NCBI RefSeq assembly: GCF_030067705.1
Contig: NZ_JASJEX010000002.1
Span: 62,001 to 126,000, forward strand
Source of the DNA: Kribbibacterium absianum
GTDB taxonomy: Bacteria > Actinomycetota > Coriobacteriia > Coriobacteriales > Atopobiaceae
DNA: 64,000 nucleotides
Direction: 5' to 3'
The position numbers were made by a program, and so were the translations under genes. Each line of letters starts with the position of its first letter. Position 1 is the first letter of the stretch. This document shows, in pieces, positions 36,554 to 48,592 of the stretch. The notes beneath the pieces are model-generated. The model worked only from the letters and a program-made list of their open reading frames with translations, did no database searches and had not been told where the DNA came from.

Positions 36554-37213
36554 ATGGCCCAGGACAAGCCCACGCCGGAGGAAAAGGCGCACGCGGACGA
36601 GCAGGTGGAGCGCACGTTCGGCGACGGCGACGCGGCACAGAACGCGAAGGAGCTGGAAAGCGAGCTCGGCGCGCTCGAGATGGACGCCGAGACGATGGAC
36701 GACCCCACGCTAACGGCGCAAGTCGCGGCCGAGGAGGCGGTCGTGGCCGAACAGGCCGCACCGGCGCAGCAGGCCGCGCCCGACCGGACCGCCCAGATGC
36801 CCAAGCCTGCGACCCCGCCGCGCCCGAGGACACCGGCGGACGACGCGGCGCCCGGGCCCCAGAGCCGCGAGGCCGCGCGCACCCAGCGCGAGCTGGACCG
36901 GCTCGGCCGCGACCGCGCGTTCAAGGTGTACAGCTGGCTCGGGTTCCTCGGCGGCGCGTTCGCGGTGGCCTGGGGCTTCATGATCCTCTTCGGCGTGGAC
37001 ACGGGCTCCGCCGCGGCGTTGGGCGGCCTCTACGCGGCGGCGCACAGCCCCATCGAGTCGCTCGCCTTCCTGCTCAAGCTCGGGCTCTTCGGCATCCTCG
37101 AGGCGCTCGGCCTCGGCCTCATGGGCGGCTTCGGCCGTCGCCTGCTGCGCGACGAGTCCCGTGAGCAGCGGCTCCTCGACGGCGCGCGCCACCACAAGGG
37201 GCCCCGCGCGTGA
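36554..37213 (+). CDS. Acidic-tailed membrane protein of unknown function
   Basis: The 219-residue protein has a 125-residue N-terminal region that is first acidic, then alanine/proline-rich, and then two membrane helices (about 128-150 and 165-195) and a basic C-terminal tail. GAGGAGG lies upstream of the ATG. No named family is recognised. The acidic beginning (M-A-Q-D-K-P-T-P-E-E-K) recalls the small acidic proteins at 14435 and 45060, though this may be chance. Confidence 0.75.
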   Translation: MAQDKPTPEEKAHADEQVERTFGDGDAAQNAKELESELGALEMDAETMDDPTLTAQVAAEEAVVAEQAAPAQQAAPDRTAQMPKPATPPRPRTPADDAAPGPQSREAARTQRELDRLGRDRAFKVYSWLGFLGGAFAVAWGFMILFGVDTGSAAALGGLYAAAHSPIESLAFLLKLGLFGILEALGLGLMGGFGRRLLRDESREQRLLDGARHHKGPRA

Positions 37214-37349
37214 GCCAACGGCCGTCGGCCGCCCCGCACGGTCGGTCTTTTGATGGGCCTCGGGGGCTTTGCATCGACCCCTCCCGCACAAATGGGTAGA
37301 GCCCGGGTGCAGCACGTCCATTCGAGTTTGCGTTTCAGGAAGGTGTTCC

Positions 37350-37994
37350 ATGAACGTCTCAACCACCCAGCAGCTGCTGGTCCTCGCACTCAACAATGAC
37401 GGCGTCGTCCCCACCAAGGAGGCCATGGCGGCCATCGTCGCCTGCGGCCTTTTTGAGCTGGAGAACGACGGCGTCGCCGACTTCAAGGACGGCAAGGCCC
37501 GCATCAAGGGCGAGCTGCCGGCCGACAAGGAGTACCTGCTGCCGCTCTACCGCTTCATCGAGCAGCGCGAGGAGGTCTCCGTCCAGACGATCATGGACGA
37601 GTTCGTCGAGGGCGACCAGGCCGGCGACTTCCTCGCCGCGCTGGCGCTGCCGCTGCGCAAGGGCGGCTACATCCTCGGCGAGCAGTCCGAGGTGGTCTTC
37701 GTGCCGACCGCCGAGGCCAAGCGCGAGTTCAAGGACTACGCGGTTCAGGCCATGGACGGCAAGGCCCCGATGACACAGGACGAGGCGGCCCTTCTCACCT
37801 TCGCCCTGGGCGCCGGTCTCCGCGACGAGCTCTTCGGCCGCGCCGAGCTCAAGGACAAGCTCATGGTGGAGCTCCACGGCCGCAAGATCGAGCTCTTCAT
37901 GGCCCCGGAGGCCAAGGACGCCTTCGAGTCCACGTTCAGCGAGATCCAGAAGCGCTTCGCGCCCTACGTGGTGAAGTACGTGGCCGAGCACTAA
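37350..37994 (+). CDS. Protein of unknown function, possibly GPP34/GOLPH3-like
   Basis: The 214-residue soluble protein begins VSTTQQLLVLALNNDGVVP and contains alternating helical blocks rich in Glu, Lys and Leu, with no membrane segment or catalytic motif. The LLVLALNN(D/G) opening and helical repeats vaguely recall GPP34 (GOLPH3-like) phosphoinositide-binding proteins, but the match is weak. AGGAAGG lies six bases before the ATG at 37350. A strong terminator follows at 38016. Codon use is like that of highly expressed genes here. Confidence 0.7.
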   Translation: MNVSTTQQLLVLALNNDGVVPTKEAMAAIVACGLFELENDGVADFKDGKARIKGELPADKEYLLPLYRFIEQREEVSVQTIMDEFVEGDQAGDFLAALALPLRKGGYILGEQSEVVFVPTAEAKREFKDYAVQAMDGKAPMTQDEAALLTFALGAGLRDELFGRAELKDKLMVELHGRKIELFMAPEAKDAFESTFSEIQKRFAPYVVKYVAEH

Positions 37995-38015
37995 GCGCCC
38001 CGAGCCGGAGCAGTC

Positions 38016-38057
38016 GCAGCGAGACGTCGCCCATTCGGCGACGTCTCGCTGCTTTTT
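38016..38057 (+). terminator. Strong rho-independent terminator
   Basis: Perfect 16-bp arms (GCAGCGAGACGTCGCC and its complement), a 5-nt loop and five Ts terminate the gene at 37350 before carAB. Confidence 0.92.
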
Positions 38058-38072
38058 GCGGTGTTTTGCATA

Positions 38073-38090
38073 GGATACGCATGAGTATCC
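38073..38090. promoter_or_regulatory. Inverted repeat upstream of carA
   Basis: GGATAC-GCATGA-GTATCC forms a 6-bp inverted repeat 83 bp before the carA start. It may be an operator for arginine or pyrimidine control; it does not clearly match known ArgR or PyrR sites. Confidence 0.35.
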
Positions 38091-38172
38091 AGTTTGTTGC
38101 GAATCTCTCCGGACGAATTCTCACCGCGCCGCGACCCCTATGGTGGCTTGAACCCACAGGAGGGAGCGGCAC

Positions 38173-39417
38173 GTGAACCCATTGGCAGCGCCAGCAGGCA
38201 ATCAACCGGCACCGGCCCTTCTCGCACTCGAGAACGGCCGGTGTTTTTTTGGGCGGTCGTGCGGTGCTCTGGGAGAGGCCTTTGGCGAGGCCGTCTTCAA
38301 CACCTCGATGATCGGCTACCAGGAGGTGGTCACCGACCCCTCCTACGCGGGTCAGGTCGTGGCCCTCACCTACCCGCAGGTGGGCAACTATGGCATGAAC
38401 GCGCGGGACGGCCAGGCGCCGCACCCGGCGCTCGAGGCCCTCGTCGTGGGCGACCTCTGCCGCACCCCGAGCCACTGGCAGTCCGACGAGGCCCTCGGCG
38501 ACTACCTGGCCCGGGAGGGCGTCGTGGCCATCGAGGGCGTGGACACCCGCGCGCTCACGCTGTGCCTGCGCGAGGAGGGCGCCATGCGCGCGGCCGTCTC
38601 GACCGAGGACCTGGACCCGGAGTCGCTCGTGGAGCGCGTGCGGGCGTCCCGGCCCATCGGCGAGCGCGACCTCGTCGCCCAGGTCTCCCGGGGGCAGCCC
38701 CGCACCATTCCGGCCCGCGGTGCCGCGCGCCGGCGCGTCGTCGCCGTGGACTGCGGCGAGAAGGCCGGCATCATGGAATGCCTGGCCGCGGCCGGCGTCG
38801 AGTGCGAGCTCGTGCCCTGGGACACCCCGGCCACAAGCATCCTCGCGCGCGACCCGGACGGCGTCTTCTTCTCCAACGGCCCCGGCGACCCGGCCGCGAT
38901 CCCACAGGTCACGGCCTGCGCGCGCGAGCTTCTCGGCCAGGTGCCGCTCTTTGGGATCTGCCTCGGCAACCAGGTGCTCGCCACCGCCGCGGGCGCGTCC
39001 ATCGAGAAGCTCGCCTTCGGCCACCACGGCGGCAACGAGCCGGTGATGAACCTCCTCACCGGCCGCACCGAGGTCACGGCGCAGAACCACAACTACGGGC
39101 CGGTCTTCTCGTCGCTGGGGCCGCTCGTCCCGGAACTCTCCGGAGGCGTGGCCGAGCACCCGGGCGACCTTCGCGTCTGGAGCGAGCGCCGCATCGCCCC
39201 CGTGGTGATGAACCCGCAGGTAGGACGCGTGCGGCTCACCCACGTGAACCTCAACGACGGCACGCCCGAGGGGCTCCAGTTCCTCGACGCCCGGGCCTTC
39301 TCGCTCCAGTACCACCCCGAGGCGCGCCCCGGCCCCACGGACGCCCGCTACGCGTTCGACGCGTTCGTGCGCCTGATGGACGGCGACCCCGAGTACCTCG
39401 AGCAAGGGAGGGCGTAG
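38173..39417 (+). CDS. carA: Carbamoyl-phosphate synthase small subunit
   Basis: The 414-residue glutaminase subunit releases ammonia from glutamine for carbamoyl-phosphate synthesis in the pyrimidine and arginine pathways. The N-terminal CPSase domain has FNTSMIGYQEVVTDPSY. The C-terminal class I glutamine amidotransferase has the nucleophile in FGICLGNQ, where Asn replaces the common His next to Gln, and the catalytic HPEA in SLQYHPEARPGP. It starts with GTG at 38173 after GGAGGGAG. carB starts directly after its stop codon. Confidence 0.95.
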   Translation: MNPLAAPAGNQPAPALLALENGRCFFGRSCGALGEAFGEAVFNTSMIGYQEVVTDPSYAGQVVALTYPQVGNYGMNARDGQAPHPALEALVVGDLCRTPSHWQSDEALGDYLAREGVVAIEGVDTRALTLCLREEGAMRAAVSTEDLDPESLVERVRASRPIGERDLVAQVSRGQPRTIPARGAARRRVVAVDCGEKAGIMECLAAAGVECELVPWDTPATSILARDPDGVFFSNGPGDPAAIPQVTACARELLGQVPLFGICLGNQVLATAAGASIEKLAFGHHGGNEPVMNLLTGRTEVTAQNHNYGPVFSSLGPLVPELSGGVAEHPGDLRVWSERRIAPVVMNPQVGRVRLTHVNLNDGTPEGLQFLDARAFSLQYHPEARPGPTDARYAFDAFVRLMDGDPEYLEQGRA

Positions 39418-42621
<3,204 letters not shown>

Positions 42622-42671
42622 GTCACGACCCGGCGGGCTGCGGCTCGACGACCGGGGCTTGCGCTCGGGGC

Positions 42672-42829
42672 TTGCGGGGAAACGTTTCCCCGCAAATCTC
42701 GGGGCCGTTTTGCGGAGAAACGGGGGCAACGGCGGGCTTCGCTTCTCGGCCACCTGCGGTTTTGTCGTCGAGGCCGCTTGCGGGGAATCGTTTGTCCGCA
42801 AATCCTTGCGGGGAACCGTTTCCGCACAA
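42672..42829. repeat. Second cluster of 24 bp palindromes (family B)
   Basis: A perfect 24-bp palindrome (TTGCGGGGAAAC with GTTTCCCCGCAA) lies at 42672-42695, with near copies at 42778-42801 and 42806-42829 and a half-site at 42710-42722. The gap 42622-42897 between carB and the convergent alcohol dehydrogenase appears to contain no gene. Confidence 0.85.
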
Positions 42830-42871
42830 ACGAATCCGCCCGCCAGGTCCCGTCGCATCGACCAGCGGGCG

Positions 42872-42900
42872 CGAGTCAAAGCCCGACGGGCGCTAACTCA
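42872..42900. repeat. TGAGTCA-type element overlapping a stop codon (family D, copy 3)
   Basis: Arms CGAGTCA (42872-42878) and TAACTCA (42894-42900) surround a 15-nt core with GCCCGACGGGC. The minus-strand TGA stop of the alcohol dehydrogenase (42898-42900) is the edge of the right arm. Confidence 0.7.
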
Positions 42901-44082
42901 TTGACAGGCTTCGAAGATGGCGACCACGTCTGCAGGCTCCAGGTCCACGAAGCCGTGGATCGTGCCGCCCTTGCCGTCGCAGGCCTTCTTCGCCATGCGC
43001 TCGAAGTGCTCGTCGCCGATGCCTATCTCTCCGAGCGTCGACGCGAGCCCCAGCTCGTCGGTGAAGAACGCCGCCAAGGCGTCGATCCCCGCCTCGGCCT
43101 TCTCGCGCTCGGTCAGCGCCGGGTCCGTGACGCCAAAGACCTGCTCGGCCAGTTGGGCCAGCTTGCCCGCGGTCGCCGGGTCCTTGTCCAAGCAGTGGCG
43201 CATCCAGCGCGGCAGCAGGATCGCGAGGCCAAGGCCGTGCGTGATGTCGTAGAACGCCGAGAGCTCGTGCTCCATCGGATGCGCCGACCAACCGTGCCGC
43301 TTGCCGCCGTCCGCGAACCCGTTGATGGCCCAGGAGCTGGCCCACATGAGGTTGGCGCGCGCCTCGTAGTTGGTGGGGTCCCTCATGGCCACCGGGGCGA
43401 ACCTCACGACCGTTCGGAGCAGCCCCTCCATGAACGTGTCGAGGAAGAAGAGGTCGTCCTCCGTGGTCAGGTACACCTCGAGGGTGTGGGCGATGATGTC
43501 CGCCGAGCCCGCCGCCGTCTGCGAGGGCGGCACCGAGTAGCTGTTCTCGGGGTCGAGGAAGCTCGCCTTGGGTAGGAGCACGCGGGCGCCCCGGCCCTGC
43601 TTCTCCTGCAGCTCGGGGTTGGAGATCACGCCCGTGTCGTCCATCTCGGAGCCCGTGGCGGCGAGGGTGAGCACGGTGACCAGCGGCAACGCGTCGGTGA
43701 TGGGGATGGTCTTGTCGGCGAACCAGTCCCAGGGGTCGCGGTCGGACCGGGCGCCCGCGCACACGAACTTCGCGCAGTCGATGGTGGACCCGCCGCCGAC
43801 CGCGAGCACCACGTCCACGTCGTGCTCCTTGCACAGCCGCACGCCCTCGCGCACCGACCCGATGCGGGGGTTGGGCTCGATGCCGGACAGCTCCACCACC
43901 TGGAGGCCCTGCTCGGCTAGCTGTCCCATCACGCGGTCATAGAGGCCGGTGCGCTTGATCGACCCGCCCCCGTAGCAGAGAAGCACCGTGCGACCGAGGC
44001 CCGCGACCTCCTCCCCCAGGTGGCGGAACTCGTCCGAGCCAAAGTAGACCGTGGTGGGGACGGAGTACACGAAGCCGTTCAT
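42898..44082 (-). CDS. Iron-containing alcohol dehydrogenase (YqhD/BdhB-like)
   Basis: The 394-residue enzyme reduces an aldehyde with NAD(P)H or oxidises the alcohol. The nucleotide-binding GGGSIKRTG and AVGGGSTIDCAKF are present, and the metal ligands lie in ADIIAHTLE, HPMEHELS and DITHGLGLA. This layout matches YqhD/butanol dehydrogenases. I chose the ATG at 44082 because GGGAGG precedes it; a longer frame is open upstream. It is probably a fermentative aldehyde reductase acting with NifJ-derived acetyl units or other aldehydes. Confidence 0.9.
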   Translation of the reverse strand: MNGFVYSVPTTVYFGSDEFRHLGEEVAGLGRTVLLCYGGGSIKRTGLYDRVMGQLAEQGLQVVELSGIEPNPRIGSVREGVRLCKEHDVDVVLAVGGGSTIDCAKFVCAGARSDRDPWDWFADKTIPITDALPLVTVLTLAATGSEMDDTGVISNPELQEKQGRGARVLLPKASFLDPENSYSVPPSQTAAGSADIIAHTLEVYLTTEDDLFFLDTFMEGLLRTVVRFAPVAMRDPTNYEARANLMWASSWAINGFADGGKRHGWSAHPMEHELSAFYDITHGLGLAILLPRWMRHCLDKDPATAGKLAQLAEQVFGVTDPALTEREKAEAGIDALAAFFTDELGLASTLGEIGIGDEHFERMAKKACDGKGGTIHGFVDLEPADVVAIFEACQ

Positions 44083-44113
44083 GGGACCTCCCTTGATTGC
44101 GGTGGCCTTGAGC

Positions 44114-44854
44114 CTAGCGGATGAACACGAGCCGGTCCGGGGCGGAGAGCCCACGGTCGAGCGCGTAGCCCGCCTCCGAGAAACCCGAGAGCCGCTCCCA
44201 GTCCTCGATGCCCTGCTCGGCGCACCAGCGGCAGAACATGCCGCGGGCACGCTTGGCCTCGGTGGCCCGCTGGCGGAGGCGCCCGTCCCGAAGCTCGCCG
44301 AAGAGGCAGGTCACGACGCGCGTGCGCTCGGGGAGGTGCGGGAGCACGGCCCGGGCGTACTCGACGGAGGCGACGTTCACGAGCGTGTCGCACTCGCGGG
44401 CCAGACGCTCCGCCAGCCGAGCGCCCCAGAACGCGTAGACGTCGCCGCCCCACGGGCCCGACAGCTTGGCCTGCATCTCCAGACGGTAGGGACAGACCGC
44501 GTCGAGGGGCCCAAGGACCCCGTAGAGGCCGGAGAGGATGCGCAGGTGCTCCTGGGTGTAGGCCAGCTGCGCGCGGTCCATGACCTGCGGCGCGAGCGCC
44601 GTGTACTGGATGCCCCGATAGGACATCGCCGCAGCGTCGCGGCCGTGCGGCGTCCAGGCGGCAAGGTGGTCGCAGGCCGTGGCCGTCAGGGCGTCCGACG
44701 TGCGCCACAGGGCCTGAAGCTCGTCACGGGAGCGCTCCCGCAGCGCCGCGGTGAGCTGCTCGGCCTGCTCGAGGAACGCCGGCTGCGCCTCGGGCGCGAA
44801 ATCCGGTGTGGGGGCCAGCTTCTTGGCCGGCGAGACGATGAGACGCAGCGGCAT
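44114..44854 (-). CDS. yaaA: YaaA family (DUF328) peroxide-stress protein
   Basis: The 246-residue protein matches YaaA, a cytoplasmic DNA-binding protein that lowers free iron during peroxide stress in E. coli. Seen here are LIVSPAKKLAPTPDF at the N terminus, YRGIQYTAL, RILSGLYGVLGPLD and the C-terminal LVNVASVEYARAV and KRARGMFCRW. It lies 31 bp downstream of the alcohol dehydrogenase on the same strand but reads toward it, so the pair are probably separately started. In an anaerobe this may protect iron-sulphur enzymes such as NifJ. Confidence 0.88.
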   Translation of the reverse strand: MPLRLIVSPAKKLAPTPDFAPEAQPAFLEQAEQLTAALRERSRDELQALWRTSDALTATACDHLAAWTPHGRDAAAMSYRGIQYTALAPQVMDRAQLAYTQEHLRILSGLYGVLGPLDAVCPYRLEMQAKLSGPWGGDVYAFWGARLAERLARECDTLVNVASVEYARAVLPHLPERTRVVTCLFGELRDGRLRQRATEAKRARGMFCRWCAEQGIEDWERLSGFSEAGYALDRGLSAPDRLVFIR

Positions 44855-45059
44855 GGCAGCTCCGGGTCGCGTGTGGCTTCTGGTCGGGACTGCCCATTGT
44901 TGCAGCATTGCGCGAAGGCGAGGCGCCGGCGCTGCCCGGAGCCCCCCACTCACTCCCCACAAAAACAAGGTCCTCATATCAAGGGACAGCGATACCCGGG
45001 TACCAAGACACCGCGTCAGGAACAGCGGCCGTAAGCGCCGCACCATGAAAGGACACGCC

Positions 45060-45323
45060 ATGGCCGAGATTGATTCCAAGCAGGCTGAGCAGACCCTGAT
45101 CGACGACGTCATCGCCGAGGGCAAGCTCGAGGACGAGACCCACAGGATGGACGTCTCCATCAAGCCCAACTGCGACATCGAGGGCAACTACCCCGAGCAG
45201 ACCGTCGCCGAGGCCATCGAGGGCGCCGAGGACGAGCGGGTGACCGAGAACATCACCGTCGGCACCGACGAGAACGGCCACCAGTACGCCGAGGTCAAGG
45301 AGAGCGTGACCGGCGAGGAGTAA
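45060..45323 (+). CDS. Small acidic protein of unknown function (87 aa)
   Basis: An 87-residue, strongly acidic protein without membrane segment. Its start M-A-E-I-D-S-K-Q-A-E-Q and the block VAEAIEGAEDERV resemble the 58-residue protein at 14435. AAAGGA lies seven bases before the ATG at 45060; an in-frame ATG at 45045 has no site. It precedes the cation exporter by 78 bp and may be co-transcribed with it. I do not recognise a family. Confidence 0.7.
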   Translation: MAEIDSKQAEQTLIDDVIAEGKLEDETHRMDVSIKPNCDIEGNYPEQTVAEAIEGAEDERVTENITVGTDENGHQYAEVKESVTGEE

Positions 45324-45401
45324 CGCGCCCAGCCATATCGATTGACCTGCGCTCCTGTCGCCTGCGATTGGGGCGCTTTTTCTACAGGAGGAACCAGCAC
45401 C

Positions 45402-46622
45402 ATGGCCACGCAGACCGCCCCGGCCACAACACATCCGCGTAAGACCCCCAACGCCCAGCAGTCCCCGGCGGGTCAGCAGCCCGTGGGCGCCCAGCAGCCG
45501 GACGCCCAACAGCAGATGGAGGCCCGCAACAAGCAGGTGGTGCGCGCGGGCCTCGTGGGCATCGTCGCCAACGTGCTGCTCTCCTCCGCCAAGCTGCTGA
45601 TCGGGCTTGTCGCCAACTCGCTCGCCATCATCTTGGACGGCGTCAACAACCTGGCCGACGCCGGCGCCTCGATCATCACCATCGTGGGCGTCAAGCTCGG
45701 CGCGCGCCCGGCCGACCGGGAGCACCCGATGGGCTACGGGCGCGTGGAGTACCTGTCCGCGCTGGCCGTGGCCGTGATCGTGCTGGCCACGGGCATCGTG
45801 TCGTTCCGCGACTCCATCGAGAAGATCCTCCACCCGGTGATCTCCGACTACTCGTGGGTCGCCGTGGTGGTCATCGTGATCGCCATCGCCGTGAAGCTCT
45901 GGCTCGGCATCTGGACCAAGAAGCAGGGCAAGGAGACGGACTCCGACGCGCTCGTGGCCTCGGGCGTCGATTCCTACTTTGATGCCGTGGTGTCCGCGAC
46001 CACGCTGCTCGCCATCGCGACCGCGGTCTTTTGGCACGTGTCCATCGACGGCTGGGTGTCGGCGTTCATCTCGCTCGTGGTGGCCAAGGCCGGCTGGGAC
46101 ATGATGAGCGACGTGGTGAACGAGATCCTCGGCGAGCGCATCGACCCGCGCCTCGCCAAGGAGCTGAAGACCGAGATCGCGGCCTTCCCGGGCGTCCTCG
46201 GCGTGCACGACCTGTACCTCGACGCCTACGGCCCCAACGAGATGATCGGATCTGTGCACCTGGCGCTCGAGGCCGACACCACCGCCGCGCAGATCGACAT
46301 GCTGTCGCGCCAGATCACCGCGCAGGTGTACCGCGAGCACCACATCCTTCTGACCTGCGGCGTGTACGGGATCGTCTCCAAGGACCCCGAGTACCAGCAG
46401 CTGTTCAAGTCCGTGCGCGACCAGGTCGCGACGTACCCGGGCGCGACCTCGATGCACGCCTTCTTTGTGGACCCGGACACCGGCGAGGTGCGCTTCGACG
46501 TGGTGCGGTCCTTCGACGTGAAGGACCCGGGGCCCTGGCGCGACGAGCTGGAGAAGGAGCTGGCCGAGAAGCACCCCGGCCACACGTTCAAGATCGCCAT
46601 CGACGTGGACTACGCGAGCTAG
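45402..46622 (+). CDS. Cation diffusion facilitator (CDF) exporter, possibly Mn-type
   Basis: The 406-residue membrane exporter has a glutamine/alanine-rich N-terminal tail, about six helices and a cytoplasmic C-terminal domain with a further extension. Helix 2 carries LDGVNNLADAG (Asn-x3-Asp) and helix 5 VDSYFDAVVS (Asp-x3-Asp). In the CDF family these pairs, rather than His-x3-Asp, are typical of the Mn2+ group, so Mn export is the best guess. I chose the ATG at 45402, preceded by AGGAGG. A hairpin made of inverted family C repeats follows. Confidence 0.85.
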   Translation: MATQTAPATTHPRKTPNAQQSPAGQQPVGAQQPDAQQQMEARNKQVVRAGLVGIVANVLLSSAKLLIGLVANSLAIILDGVNNLADAGASIITIVGVKLGARPADREHPMGYGRVEYLSALAVAVIVLATGIVSFRDSIEKILHPVISDYSWVAVVVIVIAIAVKLWLGIWTKKQGKETDSDALVASGVDSYFDAVVSATTLLAIATAVFWHVSIDGWVSAFISLVVAKAGWDMMSDVVNEILGERIDPRLAKELKTEIAAFPGVLGVHDLYLDAYGPNEMIGSVHLALEADTTAAQIDMLSRQITAQVYREHHILLTCGVYGIVSKDPEYQQLFKSVRDQVATYPGATSMHAFFVDPDTGEVRFDVVRSFDVKDPGPWRDELEKELAEKHPGHTFKIAIDVDYAS

Positions 46623-46653
46623 CGGGCGCGGGCCGGCGGGCGCGGAACGGCGC

Positions 46654-46713
46654 GGACAAATCGCTTTGACGCAAGCGTCCGCGCCTGGACGCTTCGGTCA
46701 AAGCCATTTGTCC
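46654..46713. repeat. Inverted pair of 27 bp elements forming a terminator (family C)
   Basis: A 27-bp copy at 46654-46680 (starts GGACAAATCGCT, ends CAAGCGTCC) faces an inverted copy at 46687-46713 (starts GGACGCTTCGG, ends CATTTGTCC), six bases apart. They can form a 27-bp stem between the converging CDF and LysR genes. Confidence 0.85.
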
Positions 46714-46721
46714 ACGGTCGG

Positions 46722-47603
46722 TCACCGGGGCCGGTCCCTCTCGTCGAGGAGCTGGCCCTTCTCCAGCTCGCGAACCAGACCCGAGAAGCGCTCAGCGTCT
46801 TCCCGGCGCAGCGCCACATGAAAGAGCGGGTGGGCCTCCTCGTCCAGAATCGGCACGTGCACGCGCCCGGCCGCCGCGCCGTCGCCGCGGAACCGGCGCG
46901 AGAGGTCCGTCGTGAAGATGGGAAGCGCCGAGCTCTGCGCCACGGCGTCGTGGTCCTCTTGGCTGCGCGAGACGATGAAGTGCGCGCGCGGCATGCCCTC
47001 GTCGTGAACCCGCTGCCAATGGCCGAGGTTGGGCAGCACCAGGACGTCGGCGCCGTCGAGGTCCGAGAAGCGCACGCCCGCGCGCGTCGCGAGCGGATGT
47101 CCTGGCGGCACCGAGAAGCACAGGCGCTCGCGGACGTAGGGGAACGAGAGCGCATCGGGGTTCTCGGACGGGCGGGGCAGCACGATGAGCTGGTAGGTGC
47201 CGTCCTTGAGGCCGGCCTCAAGCTCGGGCACGTCCTCGTTGCGGGACGTGATGGTCATGCCCGGATAGAGGCCGCCAAGGGTCGGTAGCAGCGTCCAGAG
47301 CGGGGCCGGCCCGGCGGAGCCCACGACGATGGTCTTGAGGCTCTCGAGATGCGCGCGGACCGCGCGCCGAAGCTCCTGCTGCGCGGCCAGCGTGGCACGG
47401 GTCTGCGCCACCGCGACGCGGCCCGTGTCGTTGAGTTCCAGCCGGTTCTTGCCATGGATGAAGAGCGGGCCTCCCAGCTCCCGCTCGAGCCTCCGCAACG
47501 ACCGCGAGAGGGCCGGTTGGGAGATGTGCAGGCGCTCGGCCGCCGCCGACACCGTGCCCAGCTCCGCCACGGCCACAAGCTGTTCCAGCTGGTCAAAGGT
47601 CAT
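46722..47603 (-). CDS. LysR-family transcriptional regulator
   Basis: The 293-residue protein has the N-terminal LysR helix-turn-helix (1-60, LGTVSAAAERLHISQPALSR) and a substrate-binding effector domain (about 90-290). The ATG at 47603 has GAGAGGA upstream. It is divergent from the CMD-cupin gene, which it probably regulates through the 139 bp between them. Confidence 0.9.
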   Translation of the reverse strand: MTFDQLEQLVAVAELGTVSAAAERLHISQPALSRSLRRLERELGGPLFIHGKNRLELNDTGRVAVAQTRATLAAQQELRRAVRAHLESLKTIVVGSAGPAPLWTLLPTLGGLYPGMTITSRNEDVPELEAGLKDGTYQLIVLPRPSENPDALSFPYVRERLCFSVPPGHPLATRAGVRFSDLDGADVLVLPNLGHWQRVHDEGMPRAHFIVSRSQEDHDAVAQSSALPIFTTDLSRRFRGDGAAAGRVHVPILDEEAHPLFHVALRREDAERFSGLVRELEKGQLLDERDRPR

Positions 47604-47640
47604 GGGCGATCCTCTCGGTATGCATGGACAGCATAGCAGC

Positions 47641-47655
47641 GTGCGAAACCGGCAC
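47641..47655. promoter_or_regulatory. Possible LysR binding site
   Basis: GTGC-GAAACCG-GCAC is a short inverted repeat with the approximate T-N11-A spacing of LysR boxes, between the divergent LysR and CMD-cupin genes. The support is positional only. Confidence 0.35.
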
Positions 47656-47698
47656 TGTGATTGGGCGCGCCCTCGCAGCACAATGGAGCCAGTCCCGA

Positions 47699-47726
47699 TG
47701 AGTCATCACCCGTCGGGTTTGGCTCA
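47699..47726. repeat. TGAGTCA-type element in a promoter region (family D, copy 4)
   Basis: TGAGTCA (47699-47705) and TGGCTCA (47720-47726) surround CACCCGTCGGGT. It ends 16 bp before the start of the CMD-cupin gene, so in the mRNA it would be a hairpin close to the ribosome site. Confidence 0.65.
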
Positions 47727-47742
47727 TAAGAGAGGAAACGAC

Positions 47743-48489
47743 ATGCCCAAGATTGTCCAGACCGCCGGCCGAGACTCCCTCGGCGACTTCGCCCCTGCGT
47801 TCGCCGCGTACAACGACGATGTGCTCTTTGGCGAGGTGTGGAGCGACGACACGCTCCCCCTCAAGACCCGCTCGCTGCTCACGATCACCACGCTCGTGGC
47901 CAAGGGCCTCGTCGACTCCTCGTTCACCTACCACCTCGCCACGGCCAAGGCCAACGGCGTCACCGCGCAGGAGATGGCCGCCGCGCTCACCCATGTGGCC
48001 TTTTACGCCGGCTGGCCCAACGCCTGGGCCGCGTTCCGCGAGGCCGTGAAGGTGTACGGGGACGAGCAGGACGGCCCGGAGGCCCACGGCGGCCTGTTCG
48101 GCCTCGGGCAGCCCAACGACGCCTTCGCGCAGTACTTCGACGGCCGCTCGTGGCTCAACCCGCTCACGGACCCGTCCCAGACGCAGTCCATCGCCAACGT
48201 CACCTTCGAACCAGGCTGTCGCAACCACTGGCACGTGCACGAGGCCACGTCCGGCGGCGGTCAGATTCTGCTCGTGACCGACGGCCGCGGCTGGTACCAG
48301 GAGTGGGGCGAGCCGGCGCAGGAGCTCACGCCCGGGACCGTCGTGTACATCCCGGCCGGCGTCAAGCACTGGCACGGCGCGGCGGGCGACAGCTGGATGA
48401 GCCACATCGCGTTCGAGGCCCCGGGCGAGGGCTGTGGCACCACCTGGCTGGAGGCCGTGGCGGACGAGCAGTACGGCGCGCTGGAGTAG
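47743..48489 (+). CDS. Carboxymuconolactone decarboxylase-cupin fusion protein
   Basis: The 248-residue soluble protein joins a CMD/AhpD-like domain (1-110, with RSLLTITTLVAKG and TYHLATAKANG) to a cupin domain (about 135-230, CRNHWHVHEATSGGGQ and PGTVVYIPAGVKHWHGA giving the metal-binding histidines). The CMD part lacks the Cys-x2-Cys pair of peroxidase-type AhpD. Such fusions occur beside flavodoxins and LysR regulators in many gut anaerobes, where a redox or aldehyde-detoxifying role is proposed but not shown. AGAGGA precedes the ATG at 47743. Confidence 0.85.
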   Translation: MPKIVQTAGRDSLGDFAPAFAAYNDDVLFGEVWSDDTLPLKTRSLLTITTLVAKGLVDSSFTYHLATAKANGVTAQEMAAALTHVAFYAGWPNAWAAFREAVKVYGDEQDGPEAHGGLFGLGQPNDAFAQYFDGRSWLNPLTDPSQTQSIANVTFEPGCRNHWHVHEATSGGGQILLVTDGRGWYQEWGEPAQELTPGTVVYIPAGVKHWHGAAGDSWMSHIAFEAPGEGCGTTWLEAVADEQYGALE

Positions 48490-48592
48490 CAGATCATCAG
48501 CACTGCAACGACGTGCAAAAGTGCTTCGTCCCCTTTTCCACAACGGTCTACACTCCCGGTACGGCGAAAAGCGCCCACCCCAAGGAGGCATG

